Shown piece by piece: positions 18,034-27,192 of a stretch of DNA of 35,768 nt. The translations under genes were made by a program, and so were the position numbers. Position 1 is the stretch's first letter; each line of letters opens with the position of its first letter. Below the pieces are notes generated by a model, which was not told where the DNA came from, did no database searches, and saw only the letters and a program-made list of their open reading frames with translations. Where the stretch lies: positions 1 through 35,768 of the forward strand of contig JAOAEE010000007.1 in the NCBI GenBank assembly GCA_026416955.1, read 5' to 3'. The stretch comes from Ignavibacteria bacterium. Its GTDB lineage: Bacteria; Bacteroidota; Ignavibacteria; Kapaibacteriales; UBA2268.

Positions 18034-21000
18034 GCTTTATCCTCCTGCAATTTGTTGCGTAATTTTGCAATGTATGTTACATTAGGTTTGATATTTAACT
18101 CTTCGAGTACGAAATAACCCAATTGATGGTTCCTCCAATAAGAAACTTCTGAATTTTTGTCGTTCATATCGCCAAAAATTATTGCATTAGCAGGGCAAGC
18201 TTCTTGACAAGCAGTTTTAACTTCGCTACCTTTCAGTTCCCGTCCTTCGGCTAATGCTGTATGCCTTGCATCTGTTATTCGTTGAATACAAAATGTACAT
18301 TTTTCCATTACACCACGTGAACGCACTGTAACTTCTGGATTGTTTAGTAATTTTAATGAATCTTGGTAGAAAAATCCGTTTGCAAAGTGGTTTCGAAAAT
18401 CAAAAAAGTTAAATCTGCGTACTTTGTATGGACAGTTATTTGAGCAGTATCTTGTACCAACACAACGGTTGTAAACCATTTGGTTCAATCCGTCGGGGCT
18501 GTGGTTTGTAGCAACAACTGGGCAAACATTTTCGCAAGGTGCGTCATCGCAATGTTGGCACAACATTGGTTGCAAACTTATTTCGGGATTTTCGGGACTT
18601 CCGCTGAAGTAGGTATCTATTCTTATCCACTGCATTTCTCTTCCTCGGATTACTTGGTCTTTTCCTACTACTGGGACATTATTTTCAACATTGCAAGCAG
18701 TGATGCAAGCACCACATCCAACACATTTATTAAGGTCTATTACCATAGCCCATTTAATTCCAGTATATTTTATTTCTGGAATGATGGACATTTTTTCTTT
18801 TATTCGATGAACTTGGAATTTCCCGTTTTTGTAGCTTTCAAGAGTACCTTCTTGAATAATATGGCGAGATTTGTGTAAGTCCTTAACAAATGTGTCGTTG
18901 AGTGAATGATGCTCAACAGTGCTTGCCAATTTGTATTTTCTGTCGAGTTTGTTAATACTTATGTTGCTCAACACATAACCAGTCTCTAATTCTTTTTTTG
19001 TAAAAAGCACTAAAGGATTGAAGCCCACATTTGAACCAATAGTTCCAACATTATTTTGTCCGAAACCAGCTTCTATTGTTAGGGTCTTTTCTGCAATTCC
19101 GGGAACAATAAAAATTGGAACTTCAAATTTTTTCCCGTTGTACACTATTTCGACTAAGTCTCCGGAAATCAACTTCAAAGCGTTAGCATCTTTTTCAGAA
19201 ATTGCCAGATAATTATCCCAAGTTACTTTTGTTATTGGATGTGGAATTTCAAGCAACCACGGATTATTAATAAATCGACCATCTGCAAGAAAATAAGGCT
19301 TTTTGAGCACCATTGTCCAAGATTTTTGACCTTTGGAAATATTAATGTTCTGAACCTTCGAAAAGTCTGGTACGAGTTTTTCGGTTTTTGTAGTAGAAGA
19401 AACGAACACCCCATTATGAAGTACAGAGAACCAAAATTGTTCGAAAGTAACTCCAGTATTTGCTTTGGAGAAAATTTCCTTTTCCCAGAATTCTTTCAAA
19501 TATTTGTGATAATTGTCGTTTCGCATTTTGCCTTCAACCAAAGCTAGTATTATGCTCTCTTTTTGGTAAGTTCCATAAAGAGGTTCGATTACTGGTTGGG
19601 CAAGTGAGTAGACTGCAATTCCATCGTAATAATCTCCCCAACTTTCAAAATTATGACTTATGGGAATTATTGTTGTCGAGTAGTGTGCAGTTTCATTTTC
19701 ACTTTCCAAGAAAGAAAATACATCTGATACCTTTTTAAAATTATTTTGAAAACCAAGGTCTTTGGGAAGATGATAAATTGGATTGCAATCAAGATTAATA
19801 ATTAACCCAACAGTTCCATTTTGAATTGAGTTCGATAAAATTGAAAATTCTTCCAAAGAGGATTTGGACAAAACTGGTAAAGCCTTGGGTCTATAATTCG
19901 CAGAATTCCCAAGAATTTCATTTAGTAAATAAGTAAGTAAATGAGCTTCATAGTTTAGAGAATCACCAGCAATTATTATTGAACTACCTTGATTTGCAAG
20001 CAAATCATCAACTAACCGTTTGATGAGTTTTAGTTCAATATTATTTTCTTTTACGAATTCATTGAGTTTGAAAATTGAAAATTTGGAGCGAAGTTGTTCG
20101 AGTGGAAAATTATTAACAAGCAACTTGTTTGAATTAATTATTTCATTTATCAAAGTACCAAGTAAATATGTGTATTGACTTGGATGTAATGGGATACGAT
20201 AGTCGGCATTTGCTCCTGTAAGCGTTAAGTCCGATTCAAAGGAGTAAAACCTACTAAAATTCTGTGGTGAGTTTACATCACGGTTTTTTACAAAATCGCT
20301 AATGTTTCTTACGAAATTACCTTCGTTTGCAAGGAAATTACTTTCCAACGAAACAATAATCTTGGCTTTAGAAAAATCTAAATCTTTCGGATTTTGATTG
20401 GGATAGAAATCCATCCAGGCCCTTTGTTTGGGATAAGGTTCTAAAAAATCGTAGGTATAAATTTTTGTATTTGGGAATTTTGTCTTAAAATCGTTGAGGA
20501 TTTTTGCAAATGAGGGAGAAAATATTGGTTTCGAAATAATTGCAATTTCTTTTCCCTCGGTTGCTGCTTTATTTATTGCCCCAAGCAAAGAAGAGAATGC
20601 AGCAAGAAATTCAATTTCTTCCCATTTTCCATTATTGTTTTTTAAAGGTTTCTTGTATCTTTCTGGATTGAACAAATTTAGAATACTTGCTTGGGCAGTG
20701 GCGCATATTTTTCCTTTGTTTACTGGATGGTCGGGATTACCATCAACTTTTATTGGGCGTCCTTCGCGTGTTTTTATCAATATTCCACAATGGTTTGAAC
20801 AACCGGTACAAGTCGATGCATAAAAATTAGATTTACCGGGGAGTACATTTTCAGGTTTTTGGTTATATGGAACGATTTCTCCTTTATCTCGATAGTTTGT
20901 GCAAGCAACGGTAGTCAATGCAAAACTTGCAGCAGAAATTGCAAGAAATTTCCGCCTCGAAATTCCGGTAAGTTGGTTTGGGTCGAATTCTTCTTTAACA

Positions 21001-21086
21001 CTATCTTGAAATTCGATTTGCTTATTAATTTGGCTTTTAACTGGAAATTTTAGTTCGTCTAAACTTTTCCAAATTTTTTTATCCAT
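18030..21086 (-). CDS. actB: alternative complex III subunit ActB (molybdopterin-like plus iron-sulfur domains)
   Basis: 1018 residues. An N-terminal tail of about 40 residues precedes a Tat-like signal ([20 protein letters not shown], 43-62) ending in a lipobox-type cysteine. Domain ActB1 (about 85-750) has the molybdopterin-oxidoreductase fold, which in this family binds no cofactor. Domain ActB2 (about 775-1000) is a four-cluster ferredoxin: C788/791/794/798, C843/846/851/855, C875/881/885 (three cysteines, TRYC type, likely 3Fe-4S) and C930/933/960/964. ActB1 here still has a C-x2-C-x3-C...C pattern (93, 96, 100, 128), as in true molybdoenzymes. The large periplasmic subunit sits on ActC. 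Confidence 0.95.
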   Translation of the reverse strand: MDKKIWKSLDELKFPVKSQINKQIEFQDSVKEEFDPNQLTGISRRKFLAISAASFALTTVACTNYRDKGEIVPYNQKPENVLPGKSNFYASTCTGCSNHCGILIKTREGRPIKVDGNPDHPVNKGKICATAQASILNLFNPERYKKPLKNNNGKWEEIEFLAAFSSLLGAINKAATEGKEIAIISKPIFSPSFAKILNDFKTKFPNTKIYTYDFLEPYPKQRAWMDFYPNQNPKDLDFSKAKIIVSLESNFLANEGNFVRNISDFVKNRDVNSPQNFSRFYSFESDLTLTGANADYRIPLHPSQYTYLLGTLINEIINSNKLLVNNFPLEQLRSKFSIFKLNEFVKENNIELKLIKRLVDDLLANQGSSIIIAGDSLNYEAHLLTYLLNEILGNSANYRPKALPVLSKSSLEEFSILSNSIQNGTVGLIINLDCNPIYHLPKDLGFQNNFKKVSDVFSFLESENETAHYSTTIIPISHNFESWGDYYDGIAVYSLAQPVIEPLYGTYQKESIILALVEGKMRNDNYHKYLKEFWEKEIFSKANTGVTFEQFWFSVLHNGVFVSSTTKTEKLVPDFSKVQNINISKGQKSWTMVLKKPYFLADGRFINNPWLLEIPHPITKVTWDNYLAISEKDANALKLISGDLVEIVYNGKKFEVPIFIVPGIAEKTLTIEAGFGQNNVGTIGSNVGFNPLVLFTKKELETGYVLSNISINKLDRKYKLASTVEHHSLNDTFVKDLHKSRHIIQEGTLESYKNGKFQVHRIKEKMSIIPEIKYTGIKWAMVIDLNKCVGCGACITACNVENNVPVVGKDQVIRGREMQWIRIDTYFSGSPENPEISLQPMLCQHCDDAPCENVCPVVATNHSPDGLNQMVYNRCVGTRYCSNNCPYKVRRFNFFDFRNHFANGFFYQDSLKLLNNPEVTVRSRGVMEKCTFCIQRITDARHTALAEGRELKGSEVKTACQEACPANAIIFGDMNDKNSEVSYWRNHQLGYFVLEELNIKPNVTYIAKLRNKLQEDKA

Positions 21087-21135
21087 TGTTAACCTTTTTG
21101 TTTTCGGAAAATATGTTTTGATTTAAAAACAAACT

Positions 21136-21170
21136 ACTTAGATTAAATGAGACATTATTTAAACTTAGAT
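21136..21170. repeat. 8-bp direct repeat in the actA-actB spacer
   Basis: ACTTAGAT occurs at 21136-21143 and again at 21163-21170, 27 bases apart, inside the 162-base spacer between actA and actB (21087-21248). Other spacers in this operon are under 15 bases or overlaps, apart from 77 bases after actF. It could be an operator or RNA processing site, or chance in AT-rich DNA. Otherwise I see nothing definite in this spacer. Confidence 0.25.
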
Positions 21171-21248
21171 AAAATTGAGAACTTAAGAACAAGCAGGAAT
21201 AAAGTTTCAGAAGGACAGAATTTTTGTTTAAATTATTAATCATATTTT

Positions 21249-21827
21249 CTACCTATGGCAAGCACCGCAAAAATCTGGACCATTATTAATTTTATCCTTC
21301 AATTCTGGTAACCTTTGGTGGGCATTTCGATGGCAATCCAAGCAAGCCCCCATCGTAAACCTTTGAACTTGTTGAACTTTATCCATTTTGTCTATCTCTC
21401 CGTGACAGTGTTTACAATCGATACCCTTGTTGACGTGGACGGCGTGGTTAAAATAAGCAAAATCTGCTAGTCGGTGTATTCTTTTCCAACGGAGGGGCTT
21501 TTCATCAGCAAAGAATTGAGCAAGTTTTAGTATTTCGGGCCTATCTTTTCTTGCAATTGTGTGGCAATTCATACAAATGTCGGTTGATGGAATTGTTGCA
21601 AAGCGACCTTTTTCGACGCCAATGTGGCAATATTTACAGTCGATTTGCATATTACCAGAATGGAGCTTGTGTGAGAAATTAATGGGTTGTTCCGGAGCAT
21701 AGCCAACACTGTCGCGTTCAGGTCTAGAGATAAAAAAAGTAACAAAATATGCAACTGCAACAACAAATGCGGTTATAGGCAGCCTTACTTTTAATAAATA
21801 ATCCAGTTGAGATTTTAACACATTCAA
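21249..21827 (-). CDS. actA: alternative complex III subunit ActA, pentaheme cytochrome c
   Basis: 192 residues. One N-terminal membrane helix (about 16-34) precedes five CXXCH heme sites at 64-68, 85-89, 138-142, 162-166 and 187-191, the last almost at the C terminus (CGACHR). Extra histidines (FSHKLH at 51-56, RIHRL, FNHAVH) supply distal ligands. This is the standard ActA plan. The subunit lies on the periplasmic side, accepting electrons from the complex and passing them on to a cytochrome. It is the first gene of the 15-kb act-cox operon, with a CGGAG ribosome site five bases before the ATG; the promoter should lie just upstream, in the AT-rich DNA after 21828. Confidence 0.95.
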   Translation of the reverse strand: MNVLKSQLDYLLKVRLPITAFVVAVAYFVTFFISRPERDSVGYAPEQPINFSHKLHSGNMQIDCKYCHIGVEKGRFATIPSTDICMNCHTIARKDRPEILKLAQFFADEKPLRWKRIHRLADFAYFNHAVHVNKGIDCKHCHGEIDKMDKVQQVQRFTMGACLDCHRNAHQRLPELKDKINNGPDFCGACHR

Positions 21828-22212
21828 CTCCGTTTTTTTAATATGAAATATAAATTAGCAAAAATATAAAAAATTTCTATACTTTAAAAATTATTATTTC
21901 ATTATAGTAAGTATTGAAAATTCAAAAAAATAGTTAAACAGAAATTTTTGTTAAACCTAAAAAAATATTTAAAACAAATTTCTTCAAAAAATTTTTATTT
22001 TTAAAAGTATTTTTAATTTCTCGTCTAAAATCAATCCTGATGCTTTAGAATGAATGTTAAAGTGAAATTGGCTTGGGCAATTCGAAATAAGAAATTAATA
22101 TGTAAAATAAGTACATCCGACAAGCATCAAGCCTTTAAAAAAATTTTTTATGTTTAACTAATTCGGAGTATTTAGGAATACTTCATTAGCCACATTTTTG
22201 TCTTAGGTCGAA

Positions 22213-23200
22213 TTGGGCAAGCCAAAAACTTTCGAAAAAATAACTGTCGTGCCCTGGTTTAGTAATCGAAACGAGAGTTTTGTTTTTTTCATTAAACGAT
22301 GCACAAAAACAAAAGTTTTTGAAATATCAGAAGCTCCGAGGTTGAACTCGGAGGAACTTTCCCTTTTAAGTTTAATGCAAAGCTGGCAAACCAATCATTT
22401 TTGTGGATGGTGAGAAAATAGTCGGAGTAAAACAAGAGAGGGTTCTGAAAAACAGCATTAAAAATTTAACCAAATTCTGCAACAAACAAACCAGTTAGTT
22501 GTTGCGAGGGCCATCGTTGGTTTTATCGTTCTTATAAATCCCCAATGACTTGCCAACAAGAATTTATGCAAGGATTAACTCAAGAAGATAAACTTCAAAA
22601 TAGGCTATGTCCCGTGAGCAAAAAAACTACAAATATTAATGCGCTAATGTTTTTCGACAAAATTTTACCACTAGAAATAAGAAGGAAATAAGTCGATTCT
22701 GCAACCAGAAATTTACGATATGGATAGTATTTTTTTCCGACCAAAATGATGTTTTGTCAGAAATTGAAAAGATACAAAAAAACGGTCGGTTCCAAAGTTC
22801 CACTCGTGCTATGCAATTAAGAAGAAAAAAGCAATTGCTATTGAATATGAAGGACCATTTCCATTAATTCATAATCAGCAAGGAAGGTTTTTTTATTTTT
22901 GGGAAAGTTGTAAGAATTAAAATTTTTTTTGTTTGGATAAATTGTATTAAAAAATCCAAAAAAATAATTTCTTGCTGTGCATTTGATTTTTACACATATC
23001 AAAATAAAGCAAAGAGATTGACCCAATTCATCTTATTAAGGAATTTTTTAAGAAATTGAAAATGTACTTAAACTCAACACAAATCGTTATCGCGAGGGCG
23101 AGGAATTTCGTTATGCTAATGATAATTTGACAGGCTTTGCACTTTTATTAAACTACAAAGTTGTTCATACTGCTTTCCTAAAAAGAAATTCAATATAAAT
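22213..23200 (+). pseudogene. decayed coding region, possibly a transposase remnant
   Basis: Protein-like pieces on the plus strand in changing frames: 22213-22413 (66 codons from an ATG), about 22395-22490 (IIFVDGEKIVGVKQERVLKN), about 22490-22690 (GHRWFYRSYKSPMTCQQEF, then KLQNRLCPVSKKTTNINAL) and about 23065-23195 (NRYREGEEFRYANDNLTGF, then ALLLNYKVVHTAFLKRN). The last piece has the hydrophobic G-F-x-x-L-L-N-Y look of the C-terminal helices of some DDE transposases, and LVVARAIVGFIV at about 22497-22532 recalls the core of IS1-type transposases. These likenesses are weak and the family is not established. Confidence 0.3.
22334..22353. repeat. GC-rich hairpin in the gene-poor region
   Basis: CTCCGAG (22334-22340), GTTGAA loop, CTCGGAG (22347-22353): a perfect seven-pair stem, unusually GC-rich for this DNA, inside the decayed region. 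A second small hairpin, AGTATT-TAGG-AATACT, lies at 22167-22182. No uridine tract follows either. Function unknown. Confidence 0.4.
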
Positions 23201-23287
23201 AATTGCCAAATTGAAGCCCCATCGATAGAATATTAGTAGCTAATTTGTTTCTTAAGTACCCAGTCAAATGGTTGGAGTACCTTGTTT

Positions 23288-23311
23288 ATTTTATGTTTTA
23301 TTGCATAAAAT
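23288..23311 (-). terminator. hairpin at the end of the seven-gene operon
   Basis: ATTTTATG (23288-23295) and CATAAAAT (23304-23311) pair perfectly over eight bases around an eight-base loop that contains the stop codon of the lipoprotein gene. It is AT-only apart from one pair and lacks a following uridine tract, so it is a weak terminator candidate. Confidence 0.3.
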
Positions 23312-24011
23312 AGTATTTGAATAACCTTCTTGTTTCTCGACTAAGTAGTACCAAAATGTTAGGATATATTATTGTCCCCGAAGAAATATTAGGGCCAATG
23401 AAAGAAAATTTTTTATCCAAAAGAGAGAAATTATTTATGTCTAAAATATTTATTTCATTTTTCTTGGAAAGAATAAATAGAAATTTATTATGTTTAAAGG
23501 CACAATTAATTGCATTGTCTTTGAGTATTTTTTTTGTTTTTACTCTCCTAAAATCTATTGGGTTGAATTGTACCAAATAAATTTTGTTCTTTTTATTGTG
23601 AATAAAATCGAATGTTTTGGATAATGGATTAAAATAAAATCCTTTTATTTCTGTAAATCCAAGACCTAATTTACTAAGTGCAATTTTGCTTTGGATTTCG
23701 AATGATTGTTTATCGAGTTTTATTATTTCTTTTTTGGTAATAGCGTAAAGATAATATTCATCAGCAAATATTTGGGAGAAAACAGTGTTTTCGAATTTTT
23801 TATAGTTAAGTATTTTCATATTAGCATCGAGTTTGGCTATTATTCCTTCCTCGGAGGAAATGAAATATGCAGAGTCCAAATTAGAATAGTAAATTCCGTA
23901 AGGTTTTGCAATTTCAACTTTTACAACTTCAAACTCATTCAGTTTGAAAGTTTGATATTCATTACAAGCAATGAAAGCAAAGACAAAAAGAATTGGAATG
24001 AATTTTTTCAT
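23298..24011 (-). CDS. putative lipoprotein, beta-propeller-like, unknown function
   Basis: 237 residues. The N terminus MKKFIPILFVFAFIAC is a lipoprotein signal with the lipid cysteine at 16. The rest is short beta strands with repeats of the kind YGIYYSNLDSAYFISSEEG, ...AKLDANMKILNYKKF and EIIKLDKQSFEI, which look like blades of a small propeller. There is a faint resemblance to SdiA-regulated or NHL-like proteins, not enough to assign. It is the last gene of its operon, overlapping the rRNA methylase stop by four bases (ATGA). No functional prediction is made. Confidence 0.65.
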   Translation of the reverse strand: MKKFIPILFVFAFIACNEYQTFKLNEFEVVKVEIAKPYGIYYSNLDSAYFISSEEGIIAKLDANMKILNYKKFENTVFSQIFADEYYLYAITKKEIIKLDKQSFEIQSKIALSKLGLGFTEIKGFYFNPLSKTFDFIHNKKNKIYLVQFNPIDFRRVKTKKILKDNAINCAFKHNKFLFILSKKNEINILDINNFSLLDKKFSFIGPNISSGTIIYPNILVLLSRETRRLFKYYFMQ

Positions 24012-24787
24012 TTGGCATTGACAAAAAATTTGTAAAGCACTATTCCAACAGAAATAGCCAAATTCAAGGAATCTGTTCTCTCTTTCCCCTCGATTTTAAA
24101 CTTTTCGTGAGCAAGTTCAAGAATAGATGGGGAAATACCTCGAGATTCATTCCCAAAAATGATTATGGAATTTTCGGGGAACTTAATATTGCTTAAATTA
24201 GTTTCTGCATTTAAAGTTGCAGCGAAAATTTTTGAATTTCTCTTATATCTTTCTAAGAATTTTGATATGTTTTCTTTTTGCAAAATATTAACTCGAAAAA
24301 AAGAACCCATTGACCCACGGATGACTTTAGGATTATATTTTTCCACTGAATCTTCAGAGGTAACAATTGTTGTAATACCAAACCAATCGCAAGTTCGAAT
24401 GATTGTACCGAAATTACCCGGGTCGCTAATTCCGTCTAAAATTATTATTGGAAATTCAACTTCGTGTTGGCTGTGTTCAGTCTTTGCAATAGCAATAATG
24501 TCTTGTGGAGTTTCGGTTTCGCAAAGTTGAATGAATTGCTGTCTTCGTGCTGAATAGACTTCAACACCTCGTGAATAAAATTTTTTTGCAAGTTCCCGAG
24601 TTGCTTCTTTGGCAGAACCTTCTATTACCACAAATTCCGTTGGATAGTTGGATTGATATAGTTCTTCGCAAATTTTATATCCTTCTGCAATAAATAAGCC
24701 CAGTTCTTTCCTTTTTTTCTTATCTTTTAAAGAGATAATAAACTTTTTTAAATTATTGCTCAATGGTTTAAATTTTATCGCTAACAT
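24008..24787 (-). CDS. SpoU/TrmH-family RNA 2'-O-methyltransferase (RlmB-like)
   Basis: 259 residues. An N-terminal substrate-binding domain (LFIAEGYKICEEL) is followed by the knotted SPOUT methyltransferase domain with its three motifs: motif 1 ILDGISDPGNFGTIIRT, motif 2 IIFGNESRGIS and motif 3 IEGKERTDSLNLAISVGIVLY. It methylates a ribose 2'-hydroxyl in rRNA, or possibly tRNA, using S-adenosylmethionine. Motif 1 with Asn and Arg is complete, so it should be active; the exact nucleotide cannot be told from sequence. Its start overlaps the end of the BrkB-like gene by 20 bases. Confidence 0.9.
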   Translation of the reverse strand: MLAIKFKPLSNNLKKFIISLKDKKKRKELGLFIAEGYKICEELYQSNYPTEFVVIEGSAKEATRELAKKFYSRGVEVYSARRQQFIQLCETETPQDIIAIAKTEHSQHEVEFPIIILDGISDPGNFGTIIRTCDWFGITTIVTSEDSVEKYNPKVIRGSMGSFFRVNILQKENISKFLERYKRNSKIFAATLNAETNLSNIKFPENSIIIFGNESRGISPSILELAHEKFKIEGKERTDSLNLAISVGIVLYKFFVNAK

Positions 24788-25667
24788 TTTCTCTTTTATA
24801 GAATTTTGGGAAAAGGTAAAGAGTTAGTTCCGCCGAAAATAAAATAATAAAGAACAGATAGTAAATCCAAAAAAGGATAGAAACAAGTAATCCATAGGTT
24901 CCATAGAATTTACTGTAGTTTGCAAAGTATTTTAGGTAAATAGTGAAACCAACACGTGCGAGTTCGCTCAATAGTGTGCAAATAAGACTGGAAATGATTA
25001 CAATTTTAAAAGGAATATTTGAACTTGGTATGAATTTGTAAATAAAAAAGAAAAAAATAAAATAAAGTGTAATCCAAATTATTTGAGTTGTTAATTGCGA
25101 AAGAATTTTACTTATTGTTTCGGGTAATATTTGGAAAAAAGCCTTATTTATTATTGTTACAAGAGGAAGAGCAAAAGCAAGGATTAATATTAATACCGTA
25201 AGCACTAATGTTAGCAAAATATCTTTGAGTTTGTATATAACAAAAAGTTTGTTTGCTTGTACTCCAAAAACGACATTTAGACTATTACGAAGTGAACTAA
25301 AGACTGTAGAGGAAATCCAAATTAATATAAAAATTCCAATCCATCCAGCAAAGTTGCTTACGTTGAAAATTTTGTTAATTTCTAAAAGCAAGTTGCTTAC
25401 GAAATAGTAACTTCCCTCGGTTTCTGGAAGAAAAGAAAAAAGAAGGTTCGAAATTAGTTCCATAAAAGAGTTTTTGTCGATGAAAAGAGTAGCAAGGTAA
25501 ATTCCAACAAGTATCAAAGGAATAATATATAGCAAAATGTTAAAGGCGATTGCTGCGGAAAGCAAGAAAATATGATGACGGTCTAAATTGTCGATAAAAT
25601 TAGCGACCAATGAGTAGGGTTTTTGAATAAAATGTAAAAGTTTAGTTTTCAATGTAGTGCGAACCAC
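24768..25667 (-). CDS. YihY/BrkB-family inner-membrane protein
   Basis: 299 residues with six membrane helices. The family opening DNLDRHHIFLLSAAIAFNIL and the later FILIWISSTVFSSLRNSLNVVFGV and YGLLVSILFWIYYLFFIILFSAE segments mark the YihY/BrkB family. The family was once annotated as RNase BN, which is now considered wrong; transport of small molecules or an envelope role has been suggested but not shown. The start is a GTG at 25667 that overlaps nadB by 26 bases; there is no ATG in a sensible position, and a TTG at 25652 is the only nearby alternative. Confidence 0.85.
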   Translation of the reverse strand: MVRTTLKTKLLHFIQKPYSLVANFIDNLDRHHIFLLSAAIAFNILLYIIPLILVGIYLATLFIDKNSFMELISNLLFSFLPETEGSYYFVSNLLLEINKIFNVSNFAGWIGIFILIWISSTVFSSLRNSLNVVFGVQANKLFVIYKLKDILLTLVLTVLILILAFALPLVTIINKAFFQILPETISKILSQLTTQIIWITLYFIFFFFIYKFIPSSNIPFKIVIISSLICTLLSELARVGFTIYLKYFANYSKFYGTYGLLVSILFWIYYLFFIILFSAELTLYLFPKFYKRENVSDKI

Positions 25668-27192
25668 GGCTTACTTTATCTTCAATAGTAGCATTGGTCA
25701 CAGCAATTGCTGTGATGATTCCATTTCGCAATTGAAGGATGTCCTTGCTCATTTTTGCTCTTTGGTAGAAATGTTCAATTTCTGTTTGCAAGTGACGCAA
25801 AATTGTTGTGGCTCTCATTAGTCTTTGGCGTGTTCGAACCAATCCAACATAGTTCCACATTGTGTTCTTAATTGTTAGCCAGTCTTGTGCTATCAAGGCT
25901 GGGTCGATTTCTTCGTGTTCGTCCTTCCAAGGGAAAATTTCTGGAATATATTCGTCGCTTTTATGTATTTCCGATGCGTCCAATCCAGCGTTGAAGCCCC
26001 AAACAACAGCTTCGAGTAGGGAAGTTGATGCAAGTCGATTTGCCCCGTGTACACCAGTGCACGAAACTTCCCCAACTGCATATAATCGATGCAACGATGT
26101 TCTACCTCGCAGACTTACTCCAATTCCTCCACAAGAATAGTGGGCCGCGGGAACAACTGGGATTGGTTCTTTTGTCATATCAATTCCAGCATTTAAAAGA
26201 TGTTCGTAAATAGTTGGAAAACGAACTTTAATCCAATCGGGATTTTTATGGGAAATGTCCAAGTAAACGCAAGGATGATTAGTTTTCAACATAGTTTGGT
26301 GTATTCCGCGAGCAACGACGTCTCGAGGTGCAAGAGAGCCAAGTTCATGGAAATCCTTCATAAATTCATAGCCGTTTTTGTCGATTAGTCTACCCCCTTC
26401 CCCGCGAACCGCCTCGCTGATTAAAAATCTATCTCGTTCATTATAAAAAGCGGTTGGATGGAATTGAATAAATTGAAGATTTAAAATTCTTGCTCCAGCG
26501 CGATATGCCATTGCAATTCCGTCTCCTGTGGCTTCCGGTGGATTTGTTGTATGTAAATATATTTGACCTAAACCGCCGGTTGCAAGTATTGTTTTGTAAG
26601 CAAAAATTGGAAACACTTTTCCAGTTTTGTTGTTTAATACAAAAGCACCGAAGCAGGTGGGTTTTTCGTAAATATCGACTGAACGAGTAGAATGATGTGA
26701 AAGTGTTAGTAAGTCGACTGCAGTGTGGTCGACTAAAAATTTTATGTTTTTGTGTTTTAAAATTGCATCAATAAGTTTCTTGTGAATTGTTTCGCCCGTT
26801 TTATCTTTCGAATGAATTATCCTTTTGACTGAATGAGCTCCTTCGGAGGTAAGGTGCAACTCCCCCGTTTCGGTAGTATCGAATGGAACTTCGTATTTTT
26901 CAATTAATAATTCTTTGACAAGTCTTGGACCTAATTCGACGAGTAATTCAACAGCTGGGGCCCAAGAATGCCAATGTCCAGCTTCGAAAATATCTTGTTT
27001 CAATTTCTCTGGACTATCATTATTTCCTTTGAAAACGATACCACCTTGAGCCCAAGGAGAGTTCCCGCTAAGTAAGGTTGGTAGTTTAGTGATAATTAGC
27101 ACCTCTCTTCCTTTATCCGCAGCCGTTAGGGCCGAAATTAATCCAGCAACACCAGACCCAATAACTAAAATTTCTGTTCTAATCTCTTCCAT
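25642..27192 (-). CDS. nadB: L-aspartate oxidase
   Basis: 516 residues, full length. NadB oxidises L-aspartate to iminoaspartate with FAD, the first step of de novo NAD synthesis. Visible parts are the FAD dinucleotide motif VIGSGVAGLISALTAADKG (10-28), GNSPWAQGGI, ATGGLGQIYLHTTNPPEATG, QFHPTAFY, EAVRGEGGRLID, PRDVVARGIH, and the C-terminal YAVGEVSCTGVHGANRLAS plus helical tail. It is distinguished from succinate dehydrogenase flavoprotein by its length and by the lack of iron-sulfur or membrane partners. No nadA or nadC is in the window. Its ATG overlaps the SemiSWEET gene by 14 bases. Confidence 0.95.
   Translation of the reverse strand: MEEIRTEILVIGSGVAGLISALTAADKGREVLIITKLPTLLSGNSPWAQGGIVFKGNNDSPEKLKQDIFEAGHWHSWAPAVELLVELGPRLVKELLIEKYEVPFDTTETGELHLTSEGAHSVKRIIHSKDKTGETIHKKLIDAILKHKNIKFLVDHTAVDLLTLSHHSTRSVDIYEKPTCFGAFVLNNKTGKVFPIFAYKTILATGGLGQIYLHTTNPPEATGDGIAMAYRAGARILNLQFIQFHPTAFYNERDRFLISEAVRGEGGRLIDKNGYEFMKDFHELGSLAPRDVVARGIHQTMLKTNHPCVYLDISHKNPDWIKVRFPTIYEHLLNAGIDMTKEPIPVVPAAHYSCGGIGVSLRGRTSLHRLYAVGEVSCTGVHGANRLASTSLLEAVVWGFNAGLDASEIHKSDEYIPEIFPWKDEHEEIDPALIAQDWLTIKNTMWNYVGLVRTRQRLMRATTILRHLQTEIEHFYQRAKMSKDILQLRNGIITAIAVTNATIEDKVSRGSHYIEN

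Larger units (their letters stand above)
21828..23297. other. 1.47-kb region without an intact gene
   Basis: The first 200 bases (21828 to about 22030) are almost pure A/T and presumably hold the act-cox promoter; I could not pick a convincing -35/-10 pair. From about 22030 to 23230 the base composition becomes gene-like again, but all frames on both strands are broken by stops. Short protein-like stretches shift between plus-strand frames, so this looks like decayed coding DNA. No tRNA, CRISPR array or flanking terminal repeats were seen. Confidence 0.6.

Noticed and set aside
18480-18878. 132-codon plus-strand frame opposite actB
   Set aside because: It lies entirely within the conserved iron-sulfur coding region of actB, and its translation is the Cys/Phe/Ser-rich pattern typical of an antisense frame.
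22838-23026. Minus-strand 62-codon reading frame in the gene-free island
   Set aside because: Low-complexity, no domain, no ribosome site; it reads as the shadow of A/T-rich decayed DNA.
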